Of a stretch of 64,000 nt of DNA, positions 35,531-47,319 are shown in pieces; positions within the stretch are counted from its first letter, which is position 1; each line of letters begins with the position of its first letter. The stretch comes from Saururus chinensis (Eukaryota; Streptophyta; Magnoliopsida; Piperales; Saururaceae): the NCBI GenBank assembly GCA_035235625.1, contig CP141145.1, positions 24,616,563 to 24,680,562 on the forward strand, in the 5' to 3' direction. The position numbers were made by a program, and so were the translations under genes. Below the pieces are notes generated by a model, which was given only the letters and a program-made list of their open reading frames with translations, did no database searches and was not told the origin of the DNA.

Positions 35531-36040
35531 CTTTTTGATAAAAAAATTTATTTATACAGTGAAAAAATTGTTGTGCTCACATGTTAAAGTTATTGTGAGA
35601 ATGATGGAATGATGTATTCATACACAAAACAGATTATGGATATTTATTGGTATATTTATTGATATAAGAAAAAATATGGAATGGTTAAGAAAAATATGTT
35701 GAAATGCTTCAACTATATTATTGAATTGATCAAGTAATATTACTAATATTACTGAAATGTTTAAGTAATACTCTCTCCGTCCTGTATTAATAGCTTTAAT
35801 AGAAACAAAAATAGTGTTCTTATTAATTGCTCCTTACATAGGTCTACTATGCCTCTAAATGTTACTTCTCTCCGAGATAGGAAAGATATTTCATGCTTCC
35901 TCTTTAACATGAGCCGAGCATAAGAAACATATGAGAAGTATCCGATTTTGAAATTGATAGCGCACATATTTACACTAACGTGCATTAGGGTGCGCACTTA
36001 TGCTAATGTGTGCGCCATCGATCTCGAAATCTTCCCCGAA
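35531..36040. other. Spacer with one Stowaway-like end
   Basis: AT-rich. TACTCTCTCCGTCCTGTATT at 35769 is a Stowaway-type terminus without a convincing partner nearby. The downstream flank of the TBL remnant begins near 36040. Confidence 0.35.
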
Positions 36041-36044
36041 CATA

Positions 36045-38494
36045 GAAAACCTTCCTTGAGAAAGCAGGGAACTTGTCCCACACCCCTTCGAAGTGTGATG
36101 GCGAGAAGGTCATCAGCACCACCCGCCTCTCCTTCCCCTCTTTGCTTCTGCCCCCCCATCAGGCCGTCTCCTCCGCCAGTGCCATAGAGATCACCCTCCT
36201 GAACACCTCATAGAATCCGATCTCCATGTGGTTCGTGCCATGGCAGTAGTGGCAGCCCAGTATCTGCGCCTACCGAGAACATGATCATGTCAATCTGCTC
36301 GACCTCCGATGCCCATCTATCGTCCGCCACTCCCACGTAGAGCTTGTTGTTGTTAGGACCAGACGCTGATTTTTTGCCCCCCTTTACCAGGAACGGAGAC
36401 CAATATATGGAGATGGTCAGGTTATGGCTTTCCACCTGCCATCTCCTAAACTTGTTGTCCTCTCCATTTCTATAGACGAGAGTTGGTGGGCCGTTGGAAG
36501 TTCCTAAAATGAGGCAGAGAGACTCAAGCTGGTTTCTGGCCATGGAGTCACCGATGAAGGCAATGTGCTTGTTGCGGAGCAGGCGAAGGAAGGTGGCGGG
36601 CTGAAAGCTCGAAAGCTTGCACTGTGTCGGGTGCTGTTGTATTTTGATTTGAAATAAAACTGGGTCCAAGCCGCTTTGTTTGACTTGGAATAAAACCAAA
36701 ATGCCGTTTTGATCAGACAATTTTTTAGGATTTTAGCTGTTTTGGCTCCTAAAATTGCTTAGTGACAATTATTGTAAAAGATGATCTATTTTGACTTGAT
36801 AACATTACGTCTCTTCTTTAATATAACAAATAGGAAGTGTCTTTCAAGAATAGTAAAACAAAAATTTATAGAAAGAATAGATACAACTATGGGAAAATCT
36901 CTCATTTTTACTCTCTCTTTCTATCTCTCTCAGTTTGTCATTGAGCTATAGCATCTCCTCTTATCGAGATCTAGTCAATTTGATTGGAAGTGTACCATTC
37001 AATTGACAGAGTAGTTCGTTATATTTTAGGAACGGAACGCCATTGAACGCTTGTGCACAGAAAGCGGCATATCTGTTTCAAGAATAGCTTATAGTGCACC
37101 TCGAACTAGGTTCTATTTTTTTTCTCTTCAATATTTTTTTGGATAAATTAATAGACATATATATATATATATGTAATTAATTACATGATAATTAAGATTA
37201 ATATTCAATTGTCCTCTCTTTTTGTGATAATCCCAACAAGCGCCACATCCAGTAGAGGTAGGCCGTCCGTGGGCCATGCAATTCTGGTCGTCCTTGATGG
37301 TGGCACAGCTCATGCCGTTGTACCATGGTCCGGACCAATCTCGGACCCATCCACCGACCGTGTAGTTGCATGGAGCCCGAGCAGCTAGGCTGGATCTTAC
37401 CTGGATTTCCTCACTCACTGCAACCAAACAACTATTAAAGAGTTAATCAGAGACGTCCAAGGAAAGTGATTAGACGTACAAATAAGAAGCAGAACAGAAA
37501 TGCAAAATCTCAGGTGATAAAAAGGGATGGAGGTGGTCAGGTACCTCGAGAGCATGGAAGGCCGTATCGACCGATACAGGTCTGTATCGGTTGATACGTA
37601 CCCGTATTGGTCGATACCGATACAGTACGGGGGGCGATACGCCCCCCCACACCCTTTTTCGATGTGTATCGACCGTACCATATCGATACGGCCGATACGG
37701 CCAATAGGTATCGATACCATATTTAAAAATTATTTTTTAATTAAAAAAGTGATTTCTTTTTGAAAAAAAAATTTTCAAAATTTTTTTCTTAAAAATGCAA
37801 ATACAATTCAAACTCAACTTCTTTAAAAATTTAAGTTTTAATTATATTAAAAATAATATTTTTAAAATTATATGAGATCAATACGGGTAGGTCCATACAA
37901 TTTACATAATTATTATTTTTTACATATAGCGCTCCACAAATATACATTTATTTAAACATGTAATTTAGACTTATATTAAGCATATTATTTATTTTTAAAA
38001 TTAACTAATTTTAAAGCATTTAATATGGGAAAGAATGACCAATATTAATATGGGACGGAGAGCATAATAGTATATGGTTCTAAATGAATTAATTTTAGAA
38101 TACCCATATCGGTTGATACGGTATTATATGGTTTTATTATGCTCTAAAAGAAGTATTATAATGATATATTATTAGTTATAATATTTTTTTATGTTTATAA
38201 AAGGATTTATGCCCGTTTCGGCGTGTACCAAGTGTATCATCGGCGTGTACCCATATCCATGATCATCGATACTCTCATGCGTATCAATACGGCCTTCCAT
38301 GCTTGAGAGGCGGCGACGGCGATGGGGGGTTGGGGAGGGGATGAAGGCTGTCCGAGAGGCTCGCTGACGGAGAGAGGATAGAAATAGAGGCGCAAGATGG
38401 CAAGGGGGAGGAGGGCGTAGAGAGCCCAAGGGAGGAGCTTTCTGATTAGGAAATGAGGCTGATGATGCTGGTCTTTGAAGTAATTTGAGCCCAT
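36045..38494 (-). pseudogene. TBL/PMR5 family O-acetyltransferase, decayed host gene
   Basis: TRICHOME BIREFRINGENCE-LIKE proteins are Golgi type-II membrane enzymes that O-acetylate cell-wall polysaccharides. Exon 1 starts at ATG 38494 (MGSNYFKDQ) and carries a membrane anchor (LLPWALYALLPLAILRLYFY) and a proline-rich stem. It ends with a GAG|GTACCT donor that now lies beyond a hAT insertion. Exon 2 (from 37417) has the PMR5N signature: CNYTVGGWVRDW, WYNGMSCATI, QNCMAHGRP, then a YWMWR that is out of frame. Exon 3 (about 36648 down to 36045) has QCKLSSFQPATFLRLLRNK, the GDS motif (IAFIGDSMARNQLESL), EVEQIDMIMFSVG and, in shifted frames, GCHYC and FSPSHFEG. The C-terminal DxxH motif was not found. 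At least two frame changes plus the hAT make it non-functional. Confidence 0.82.
37553..38301. mobile_element. hAT-like non-autonomous element inside the TBL gene
   Basis: 749 bp with inverted ends CATGGAAGGCCGTATCGACC and, on the complement, CATGGAAGGCCGTATTGATA. It is flanked by the 8-bp repeat CTCGAGAG (37545-37552) and CTTGAGAG (38302-38309). The ends are dense in GTATCG/CGATAC units (37561-37700 and 38205-38295), as expected for hAT subterminal repeats. No transposase. It entered exon 1 of the TBL gene one base from the splice donor. Confidence 0.8.
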
Positions 38495-39448
38495 TGAGAA
38501 AGATTCTCTCTCTCTCTGTCTCACTCTGTTATCTCATCTTGTATACAGGAACGGAAGGTTGAGAGGCGGACCCCTTTGTACAGTGGGGTGGGTATAAGTT
38601 GGAAACTCCGACGAGGTGGGGCGACCAGGGAGACGGAGGGCCTGGGGGAGGAGGTGGTGGCAAGTTAGAGGGTGAGGAAATGAAGGCAAGAGAACTTAGT
38701 AAATCTGCCTTTTCTCTCCGTGAGAAACTTTTCAGCAAAAGTGGGTAACGTGCGAGCTGCTGGAGGAGTGGTTTAGGATGGGGTTAGAAGGGCCTCGGAT
38801 CAGCTGGGTGGCCACTCCCACAGCTGGGTGGCCACTCCCACCACAACCCGTGGGATTGCCTAATAAAAACCAGCCGCGTAAATATTAGAGCTAGACGCTT
38901 TACTTATGCAAGTTGGAAGGGGGATTATGATAGGACGATTTTTATAGTTTTATGCGAGTTGGAAGGGGGATTATGATAGGACGATTTTATAGTTTTACTT
39001 ATACAGGGTTAGTTAATTAAGATTTTAAAATATTAAATTTAACATTTTAAATTTTAAAATATAATCTAAATTTATGAGATTTAAACTGATAAATTTTAAA
39101 ATATTTAGATGCTTAAATCTTATATGGCTAGAATTCTTGGATTTGAGTTGTTGAATTTCAAAATAATTAACTTTGATAAATATTTTATCTATTATTTTTT
39201 AATTTGATACATTCATCATTTATATAGTTTAGTAACCTCAATCATATTATTAATGCCCACATTAAATAAAAATATTCATATTACAAAGATAATTTTATAA
39301 TAAAAAATTACATACAACAAAGCACAAGGCCCCAAGTAAGAAAAATATTCAATTTATAATTGTAAAAACAAGGAAGGAAGCATAATTAACCCTTAAATAA
39401 TTAAGGTTCAACGCTCACATGATAAAGACTCTCAATATGAGACTTGCA
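38495..39448. other. TBL upstream region and small tandem duplications
   Basis: An (AG)n-rich leader (38495-38525, CT-rich on plus) and the presumed TBL promoter side. CAGCTGGGTGGCCACTCCCA is duplicated in tandem at about 38799-38840, and a block ending GGAAGGGGGATTATGATAGG is duplicated at about 38907-38990. Beyond that the sequence is AT-rich without features. Confidence 0.5.
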
Positions 39449-39570
39449 CACTACAAAATAAAAAAATTTAGTGGGGGTTTTAAAACCCTTGCTAAAGACC
39501 TCAAAACTTTTCCTAAATGCTCAAAACTTTCGCTACCTACCTCAAAACTGCTGCTAAAAAATAATATTTT
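39449..39570 (+). mobile_element. CACTA (EnSpm) transposon terminus
   Basis: Starts CACTACAAAATAAAAAAATT and continues with GGGGGTTTTAAAACCC, TCAAAACTT and TCAAAACTGCTGCTAAAA units, typical CACTA subterminal repeats. No matching TTTGTAGTG end was found in the window, so this is an end fragment or the partner end is lost. Confidence 0.62.
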
Positions 39571-40611
39571 ATTTATATAAAATTTTATTTAATTTTCTTT
39601 TTATTACCTTTACTTTTTACATTATCAAACACATTATTTACAACATAATATATTTTCAAACACACCTTTCGTCTATTTGAACTTCACATTTATGTATTCT
39701 CAAACAAAAATGTAAAAGATCTTAAAATAAAAAAATTACTTAAATCAAGTACCTAATACAATAAGTGTTGAAAAATAAGTTTGCAAATACAATAGTTTCA
39801 AATGTTTATAATGTCTAAATACTAATAGCAAGATTATTTTATATAAATAAAGAAGGAAAAGTCTTTGGTCATAAGACTAGACCCGTTGGTGCAACTTGAC
39901 AATTTAGAATCATTCACTGTTAGCCTACACAAAATTAAAATAAAATAAAGTTAGCATATGAAATTATTGAATTACTACAAAAAAAATAACTATACTTAAG
40001 AACAAACAACTCAGATTAACTTTATCCTTAAGAACAGACAACTTTGACCCATTTGCTATGATGAGGATTTCATTTTTTTAATGAACCTTGAATCTGAGTA
40101 AACAAATATGTTTCCTAGATTCATGGGGTAAATACGATTGAATCGAGCCCATGAATGTGCAAATTGACAGCTCCTTATTTTCGTTACATGGCATAATAGA
40201 AGATATTTTTCAATGCAGCAATATGATAGCAATATTTTTATTAACTTGAACATGTAAGAAATCTCATTAGCCTCTAGCTTGTTATCTCACTATTGATGGC
40301 AGATATGGTAGTTCCTTAATCTTCTCTGAATTGGGAAAGTTCTTAAATGTTTTAGCCAAACAACATCTATAGGTGTGTTGAGGTTTCAAAATGGTTGCAT
40401 GTGGCAATTTTGTTTTCCTCTGGTATTCATCAGCTAGCGACACAAAAAGTTTAAAGATCTTGTACAAGTGCTCAACCTTAAAAAGACAAAAGATAAATAA
40501 GCTTAGTTAACAATCCATTGTCTTCAAGTTTTCCAATCCAAAATCCACAATGCGCAGAATACATGTTGTCAAGTTTTAAATAATTTAAAAAAAAGATACC
40601 AAACCAACCTA
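39571..40611. other. AT-rich, possible CACTA interior
   Basis: Two minus-strand open frames (40056-40253, 40282-40467) have no domain I recognise. The second contains LPHATILKPQHTYRCCLAK. They may derive from the CACTA element. Nothing more can be supported. Confidence 0.3.
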
Positions 40612-40657
40612 CTTTGGGAAATATTTCCCAAAGTAGTGTTGGTTTTTACCACGCAAG

Positions 40658-40860
40658 TGAGAAGAAACAAAGACGTATTTCATTTACAGCAGATACAATT
40701 CTTTATAGATACAAGTATGTATTTCCCAGTGGAGAATACACAGTAGATACAAGAGTGTATTTCCACAGGGAGAGGGTGTGGTGACAAGTGGACGGTGGTG
40801 ATTACAAGGAGAGGGGTGTCCAGGATTGCCATGGTGGCAAGGGAGGAGGTGTCCTTAATA
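40658..40860 (-). repeat. Copia 3' LTR (203 bp)
   Basis: Direct repeat with 48946-49098, sharing GTATTTCCCAGTGG, TAGATACAAGAGTGTATTTC and GTGTCCAGGATTGCCATGGT. Ends TGAGAAG on the left. Confidence 0.85.
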
Positions 40861-40909
40861 GCCCCGGCAAACTCATGGTGGAGGTAGAACCATGAGTTTG
40901 GAGTGTAAC

Positions 40910-42985
40910 TGTTGAAATCACTCAATGGAGAGAGGCTTGGTGAGGACGTCGGCCACCTGCTGAGCGGAGGGAGTATGCTGGACACCAAGCTTGCCAGCTA
41001 AAACCTGCTCCCGAACATAGTAATGATCAAGTTCTATGTGCTTAGTTCGGGCGTGGAACACTAGGTTGGCCGAGAGAGAGATGGCAGATTTGTTGTCACA
41101 CCATAAGATGGGGGTGGAGGGGAGGGACACTCCAAGGAAGGTGAGGACCATGCAGGCCCATGTGATCTCAGTGGTTGTGCTGGAGAGAGCCCGATACTCA
41201 ACTTCGGTAGAGGAGCGGGCCACTATGTCTTGATTTTTGGACTTCCAAAGGATGGGGTTGGGACCAAAGTAGAGGTAGTACCCAGAAATGGACCGACGAT
41301 CAATGAGGTCACCTTCCCAATCGGAGTCGGAGAAGGCACAAGGAGCAAGAGTGTCGGGTCGAAGGAGGAGCCCATGAGTGAAGGTACCTTTAAGGTAGTG
41401 AAGGATTCTTTTAACGGCCATATAGTGAGAGGTGGAGGGGTTGTGCATGTGTTAGCAAACGAAGTTGACGACATAGGTAAGGTTGGGACGGGTGGAGGTG
41501 AGGAATTGTAAGGCGCCAACAATGCTTTTGTAGTGAGAGGGGTTGGGGAAGGGTGGGTCGTGGGGATCATGGGGAGGCCGTTTGTAGGTGGTGGGGGTTG
41601 GGGAGGCTTTACATTGGGACATAGAGGCACGGGAAAGGATATCAAGAGCATATTGTGGTTGGGAGAGGAAGAGGCCATTGGGGGAGCGGGTGACTTCAAT
41701 GCCAAGGAAGTGATGGAGGTCGCCGAGGTCTTTAATGGCAAAGGTGGAGCTTAGGAGGGAAATGACTTATTGGATGTAGGGGGGATGATTACCTGTGATG
41801 AGGATGTCATCGACGTATAGGACAAGGATGGTGATGTGGGAGCCTTCAGTGTGAAGGAAAAGGGAGGTATCAACATGACAAGAGATAAAGTCAAGGGAGA
41901 GAAGGTAGGTGGAAAGGCGAAGGTACCAAGCACGAGGGGCTTGTTTGAGGCCATAGAGGGCTTTGTGGAGGCGACAAACATGGTTGGGCCGAGTGACATC
42001 ATGATAACCGGGGGGTTGTGCCATGTAGAGTTCTTCAGAGATAATGTCATAAAGGAAGGCATTGGAAACGTTGAGTTGCTTAATGGGCCAAGAGTGGGTG
42101 ATGGCGAGGCTGAGAACAATCCAAACCTTGTAAGGTTTGACCACAGGGCTAAATGTCTCATTGTAGTCAAGGCCTTCCTCTTGATGGAACCTTTTGGCAA
42201 CAAGGCGGGCCTTGTAGCGAGAGATAGTCTCATTGGCATTACGCTTGATTTTGTAAGTCCAGCAGCAACCAATGACATTGGAAGAGGGCGAGGGAACCAC
42301 TAAGCTCCAAGTACCTTGTTTGTGGAGGGCTTTAATTTCCTCATCCATAGCGGTACAACATTCAGGAATGGAGGAGGCAATTTTGAAGGAAGAGGGTTCA
42401 GTTTGAGGTGGAGAGATAGTGAGGAGGGAGAAAGGAACACAAGGACATACAATCCCAACTCTGCTATGAGTGATCATTGGGTGGGGGGGTGGGGGGAGGG
42501 GGAGAGGGAAAGGGAAAGGGGAAGGGGAGGGGGAAGGGAGGGGTGTTGGGGAGAGGAGTGGGGTTGGGAGAGGAAGGGGAGAAGGAGGGAGTTAGGGGGT
42601 AGGGGAAGGGGGGAGAGAGGGGGGTGGTTGTTGTGAGGTCGGATGGGGGGTAGGGGTAGGGGTAGGGGTCGGGATAGGGGGAGGGGAGGGGAGGGAGTGA
42701 TGGAAATAGGAAGGGGGAGTGTGGTGGGGGGATTTGGGGTAGGGAGGTGGTCGTGGTAAGGGAGCTCATCTTTGCCAAAGCGGACATGGTGGGAGGTGTA
42801 GACGCGATGGGAGATGGGATCGAGGCAACGGAATCCTTTGGTGTTAGGGCAATAACCGAGAAAGATGCATGGGATGGCCCGGGGGGAGAGTTTATGGGAA
42901 GAGTAGGGACGGGTCCAAGGGAAGCAGCGACAACCGAAGGCTTTGAGGTGGGAGTAGTCGGGGGATTTGTAGAAGAGGAGTTGGT
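40910..42985 (-). mobile_element. Copia integrase C-term, RT and RNase H (fossil)
   Basis: Minus-strand order: integrase tail (AFGCRCFPW, IFLGYCPNTKGFRC, about 42985-42760), a low-complexity proline/serine linker (42460-42760), RT (YKARLVAK, HKALYGLKQAPRAW, LYVDDILITG, about 42400-41770) and RNase H (SDSDWEGD, ARSSTEVEYRALSS, WCDNKSAI, HTPSAQQVADVLTKPLS, about 41450-40920). Catalytic landmarks are recognisable, but the copy is broken and lacks gag, protease and the integrase core. The minus-strand protein defines the true reading; the plus-strand frames here are shadows. Confidence 0.9.
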
Positions 42986-42986
42986 A

Positions 42987-44422
42987 TGTGATAAGTATGA
43001 AATATATATCTATTTTATATGCCTTTTTACCTTATTTGCTAGCATATATTAGGTTAATTTAGAGCTAGTTATAGTTTATTTAGATTAAGATAGATATTAG
43101 TACTTTAGTTTAATTATTAATAATTTTATAATTATTAGTAGTTTAGATATGTATTTAAATCAAGTTGAAATTTTAGTTATATTCTATATGTCTAAAATGT
43201 GATATTTTTATATTTTGTAGGTAAAGTGCGCTTATCGAGGTACTTAGACGATGTTTGGAATAATTCAAAATAGTCATGATATGCTTTAAAGTGATTTGGA
43301 CAACTTTTTGGAGTTATAAACACGTTAGAAATTAACATGGACATGGAGAAAAGATTAATGAACAGGAAATTGGACTGTTTAGAAAAACTGTCTAGATTGC
43401 AGAAAGATTGTAGCCGTTCGAATGGGGCATTTGAAGTATCAAACGGGATAACATAAATTCTGACAAAAACACAGTATAGGAGTTCAAACGGGCATGCAAG
43501 GCGTTCGAACGGGATAACGCGCAGTTTCTTAGTTTTAGCCAATTTTCAATCCTTTTCATATTGGACTTCTTTCTCTAGCTCTTATGCCTATATAAAGACA
43601 TATTTGGCTTGAAATTGAGGGATTCTAGTAGATTTTCTGAAGAGAAAAAGAAAAAAGAAGATGGAAGAGAACTCAAAGCTTTCAATGGAGATTGAAGCGC
43701 TTTCTTCTACAATGGAAGGCTAGACTTTTCTTTTACTTAGGAGTTGATGAAGCTATAGATAAGTTTCAATTTTTTTTCTTTTTAATTTAGATCTCAATTG
43801 TGAATGATGACAATTGTATGATAAAAATTTCTTTTTTAATGGAAGAGCTTTTAATGTTTATTCAACTCTATGTTGATTTATTGTCTTGTAGATGATAGAT
43901 TGTTATAGTTTTGATATTTGCATCAATTCTAATTTCTGTGATTTAGATGAGATGTTCATGCAATAGTTTTAATGTTCAGATAATTAATGACTTAGATAAG
44001 TTATACTAAGATTAGGCGGGTCATGCCTATACCTAGTTTAGTGTAGATGATTCGTGTTATTATCGAAAATAGTTCATGCCATAGAATTTAATTAATATTT
44101 TTTTTTGAAGTAATTCTACCTTGTAGCTGAGAATACTTGTTCATATTCACACTAGATTTAGATTAAAAGTTAAGGAATTATTATGGTTCTATAGTGGATT
44201 CAATTTCCTAAGTAAATTCCATCATATTAATCTCTTGCTTTTAATATAGTTGATTCATTTCTTTTGTTTAATTTAAGTTTAAGTTATTTTTAGTTTTTAA
44301 TCAACAAATTCCTCTCTACATTTAGTAATAATTCATCCGTCCCTGAGGTTCGACAACCCTTAAATACTTATCCTAGTACAATAACCTTGTACACTTGCAA
44401 AGGGTTTAATTATAAACGATCA
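42987..44422 (+). repeat. Athila-like 5' LTR (about 1.44 kb)
   Basis: Starts TGTGATAAG and ends GATCA; the PBS begins 6 bp downstream. Contains TTCGAACGGG/TTCGAATGGG motifs (43417-43512), usual for such LTRs, and a TATATAAAG box near 43590. No second copy was found in the window. Confidence 0.82.
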
Positions 44423-44898
44423 AGTTTTTGGCGCCGTTGCTGGGGACGGTGTTGATTTGTTACTAAATTAGTATTAGGATAATTCTATCTAATTTAGATT
44501 CAGTTTACTTTAGTTTTTAGGTTAATTCTTAGTTTCTTACCTTCTTTTAATTTGATCTTGTAGGATGAGTTGAAGATCGTGCTCTCTACACTTGTGGCCA
44601 CAAGTGGACATCGATAAGCATAGTGCTTCTCTTCGGTTTGCAAGATCCTTTTCTCTCTTTATTTTTAGTTCTTTTCTTAGTTAGTTTTTTCTTATTCTTC
44701 CTTTTTTACATTTAAAATTGTGTGGTGTGTTTGTGGTGTATGCATGGTCGTCGCTCCTTACTCCCCTGATTAGTACCATTTGACCCTGAGCCTAAGCGGA
44801 CATCTAGGAAAGCTGAGTTACCCTCGACCTACATCCCCACACCCCCCCCCCCAAACTCTCCCACCAATTCCTCCACCCACACTACTTCTACCCCCATC

Positions 44899-47310
44899 AT
44901 GGTTGAACATCAGTTAGTAAATGCACCACTTAAAGCTCTAAGGGAGTATTACACTCCCAATGAGTACACCTCTCCTTCATGCATTAGGTTGCCAGCGGTC
45001 GCTGCTCAAAATTATGAAATTAAGCCCAATGTCATTCCAATGCTTCCATCCTTTTATGGGCTTAATAATGAAAACCCGTATAAGCACCTAGATGACTTCT
45101 TAGAAATATGCACAACTTTTAAGCTCTCAAATCTAACCGATGAAGCTGTTAAACTTCGTCTTTTTCCTTTCACATTGAAAGATAAGGCTAAGGAATGACT
45201 TCACTTCTTAAAGCCAAACATTATCACAACATGGGCCCAAATGCAACAAAAGTTCCTTAAAAAATACTTCCCCATAGGTAAGACCAACCAAATGAGAAAG
45301 GCCATAACCACTTTTACCCAACTTCCCACTGAACAATTCCATGAGAGTTGGGATAGACTTAAAGACCTTCCTAGGAGGTATCCTCATCATGTTGTCCCTA
45401 AGTGGCAATTAGTACAATGTTTTTATGAGGGTCTTACTGAACAAAACCGTCATCTTGTTGATGCAAGTTGTGGGGTTACCTTTTTGTTAAAAAATAAAAA
45501 TGAGGCATAGAAACTTTTTGAGGACTTGAGTGAAAATTCTCTTCAACATGCTGCGTTGAATAGAAATGAGAGTGGATTATTTACCTTGAACAATGCCCCC
45601 TCTAGGGGTGGCTTGTATGAAGTCAAAAACCCATTAGACCTCTCCTCCAAAGTTGATATTTTGAGTAGGAAGCTAGACCTTCTTATGACTTCAACCCATC
45701 AACCCACTCCCTTCACTCAAGATGCATGCACAATATGCCTTAGCCCAGCCCATACTATCATTGAGTGCCCCTCTGCCTCTCAATTTCTTGGGCTTGTCCA
45801 AGACCATGTGAATGTCACCCAATCCTTCCCTAGGGCTGAGAACAATCTATTTTCAAATACATATAACCCTGGGTGGATGAATCATCCTAACTTTTCTTGG
45901 AAAACACAAAATCAAGGGGTTATGGGTAACCAACCCCCTAGGCACCCATTCCAGTTCCCACCAACCCCTATCCACCAACCTCAACTGCAACCTCCATATG
46001 TCCAACCCAATAGGAGTCCGAGTTTTGAAGAAAAAGTCTTGAGTGCCCTTCAAGGCCTTCAATCTCAATCTCAATCTCAACTCCTCCACTCTCACACACA
46101 ATCTATAGCAAAGTTAGTAGCCCAAATTGGACAACTAGCTAATATTATTAACAAGAGAGAGATGGAAACATTGCTGAGTCAACCCCTACTAAACCCTAAA
46201 GGTCAATTTCAGGTAGAGGGCACGCCTCCCTCTAATGAACAAGTTAATTCCATAATGACCCTTAGGAGTGGGAGGATTGTTGACAAGAGTGTTGGGGGGA
46301 CACCAATGACAGATGATAGGAGTGAGGAGTTAGAGAGGGCAGCCCCTAATTAACCTCAAGTAGAAGTTAGTGCACCACATGAGAAGGAGTTTGTATCTCC
46401 TTCCCCTTCCTCAAAGCCACAGGCTAAGACCACTTCCGAGGGATCTTATATCCCTAGGGCACCTTATTCTCAGTGTCTTGACATGGCCCCACCATTTAGA
46501 AAGAGCACAGCTAGGACTGATGAGATTCTTGAGACTTTCAAACAAGTCAAAATTAATTTCCCCCTCTTAGATGTCATTAAGCAAGTCTCTGCTTATGCTA
46601 AGTTCCTCAAAGCTATATGCACTCATAAGCGTAAATCCAAGACCCATGTGTCTAAGAAGATCTTTCTCACCGAGCAAGTTAGCTCTCTTTTGAAGTTTGA
46701 CAGCCCACCTAAGTATAAGGACCCTAGAGTACCCACTATTTCTTGTGTCATAGGTGATCACTCCATCCATAGAGCCCTCCTTGACCTTGGTGTGAGTGCC
46801 AATCTACTCCCTTACTCAGTGTATGAGAAACTAGGGTTAGGTAAATTGCAGCCTACATCAGTTACCTTGCAGCTAGCCGACTGTTCTATGCGTAAGCCTC
46901 AAGGAGTCATCGAGGATGTCTTAGTAAAGGTTGACCGGTTCTTTTTCCCTATTGATTTTATTGTCTTAGATATGGAGACCGTTGCTAACCCCACACATCA
47001 AATTCCTATCATTCTTGATCGTTCTTTCCTTGCCACAGCTAATGCATGCATAAATTGTAGGACAGGGGTAATGGAGATGACCTTTGGGAACATGAAAGTG
47101 CAAATAAATATTTTTGATGTGTCTAACCATTTGCCTGCAACTTCTAATGCTGAATGTTTTATGGTAGACAATTTTAGATTTGATGCTTATGATAGAGGTT
47201 CATCTTTTGTAGCATCAGCCCATAATCAAGTCATGCCTTCTAATTTTTCTACATCATCTTTTTGGAGACTTAAAAGAAAAGTCAATGCTAACATCTACCA
47301 CCCACCCTAA
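44899..47310 (+). mobile_element. Athila-like gag and protease region (fossil)
   Basis: Gag landmarks HLDDFLEICTTFKLSN, LFPFTLKDKAKE, WDRLKDLPRRYPHH and a knuckle-like CTICLSPAHTIIECP are followed by a retropepsin-like segment (RALLDLGVSANLLPYSVYEK at about 46770-46830, then LQLADCSMRKPQGVIEDVL). The aspartate of the protease loop is recognisable. The whole is broken into several frames. Confidence 0.85.
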
Positions 47311-47319
47311 TATATTTTA

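Noticed and set aside
35769-38065. TACTCTCTCCGTCC at 35769 paired with GGGACGGAGAGCA near 38055 as one mariner element
   Set aside because: The right motif lies inside the hAT element that is itself nested in the TBL gene, so one element spanning both would contradict the nesting; more likely two unrelated MITE ends.
41230-43052. Gly/Val-rich plus-strand frames
   Set aside because: Shadows of the minus-strand Copia polyprotein and its low-complexity linker.
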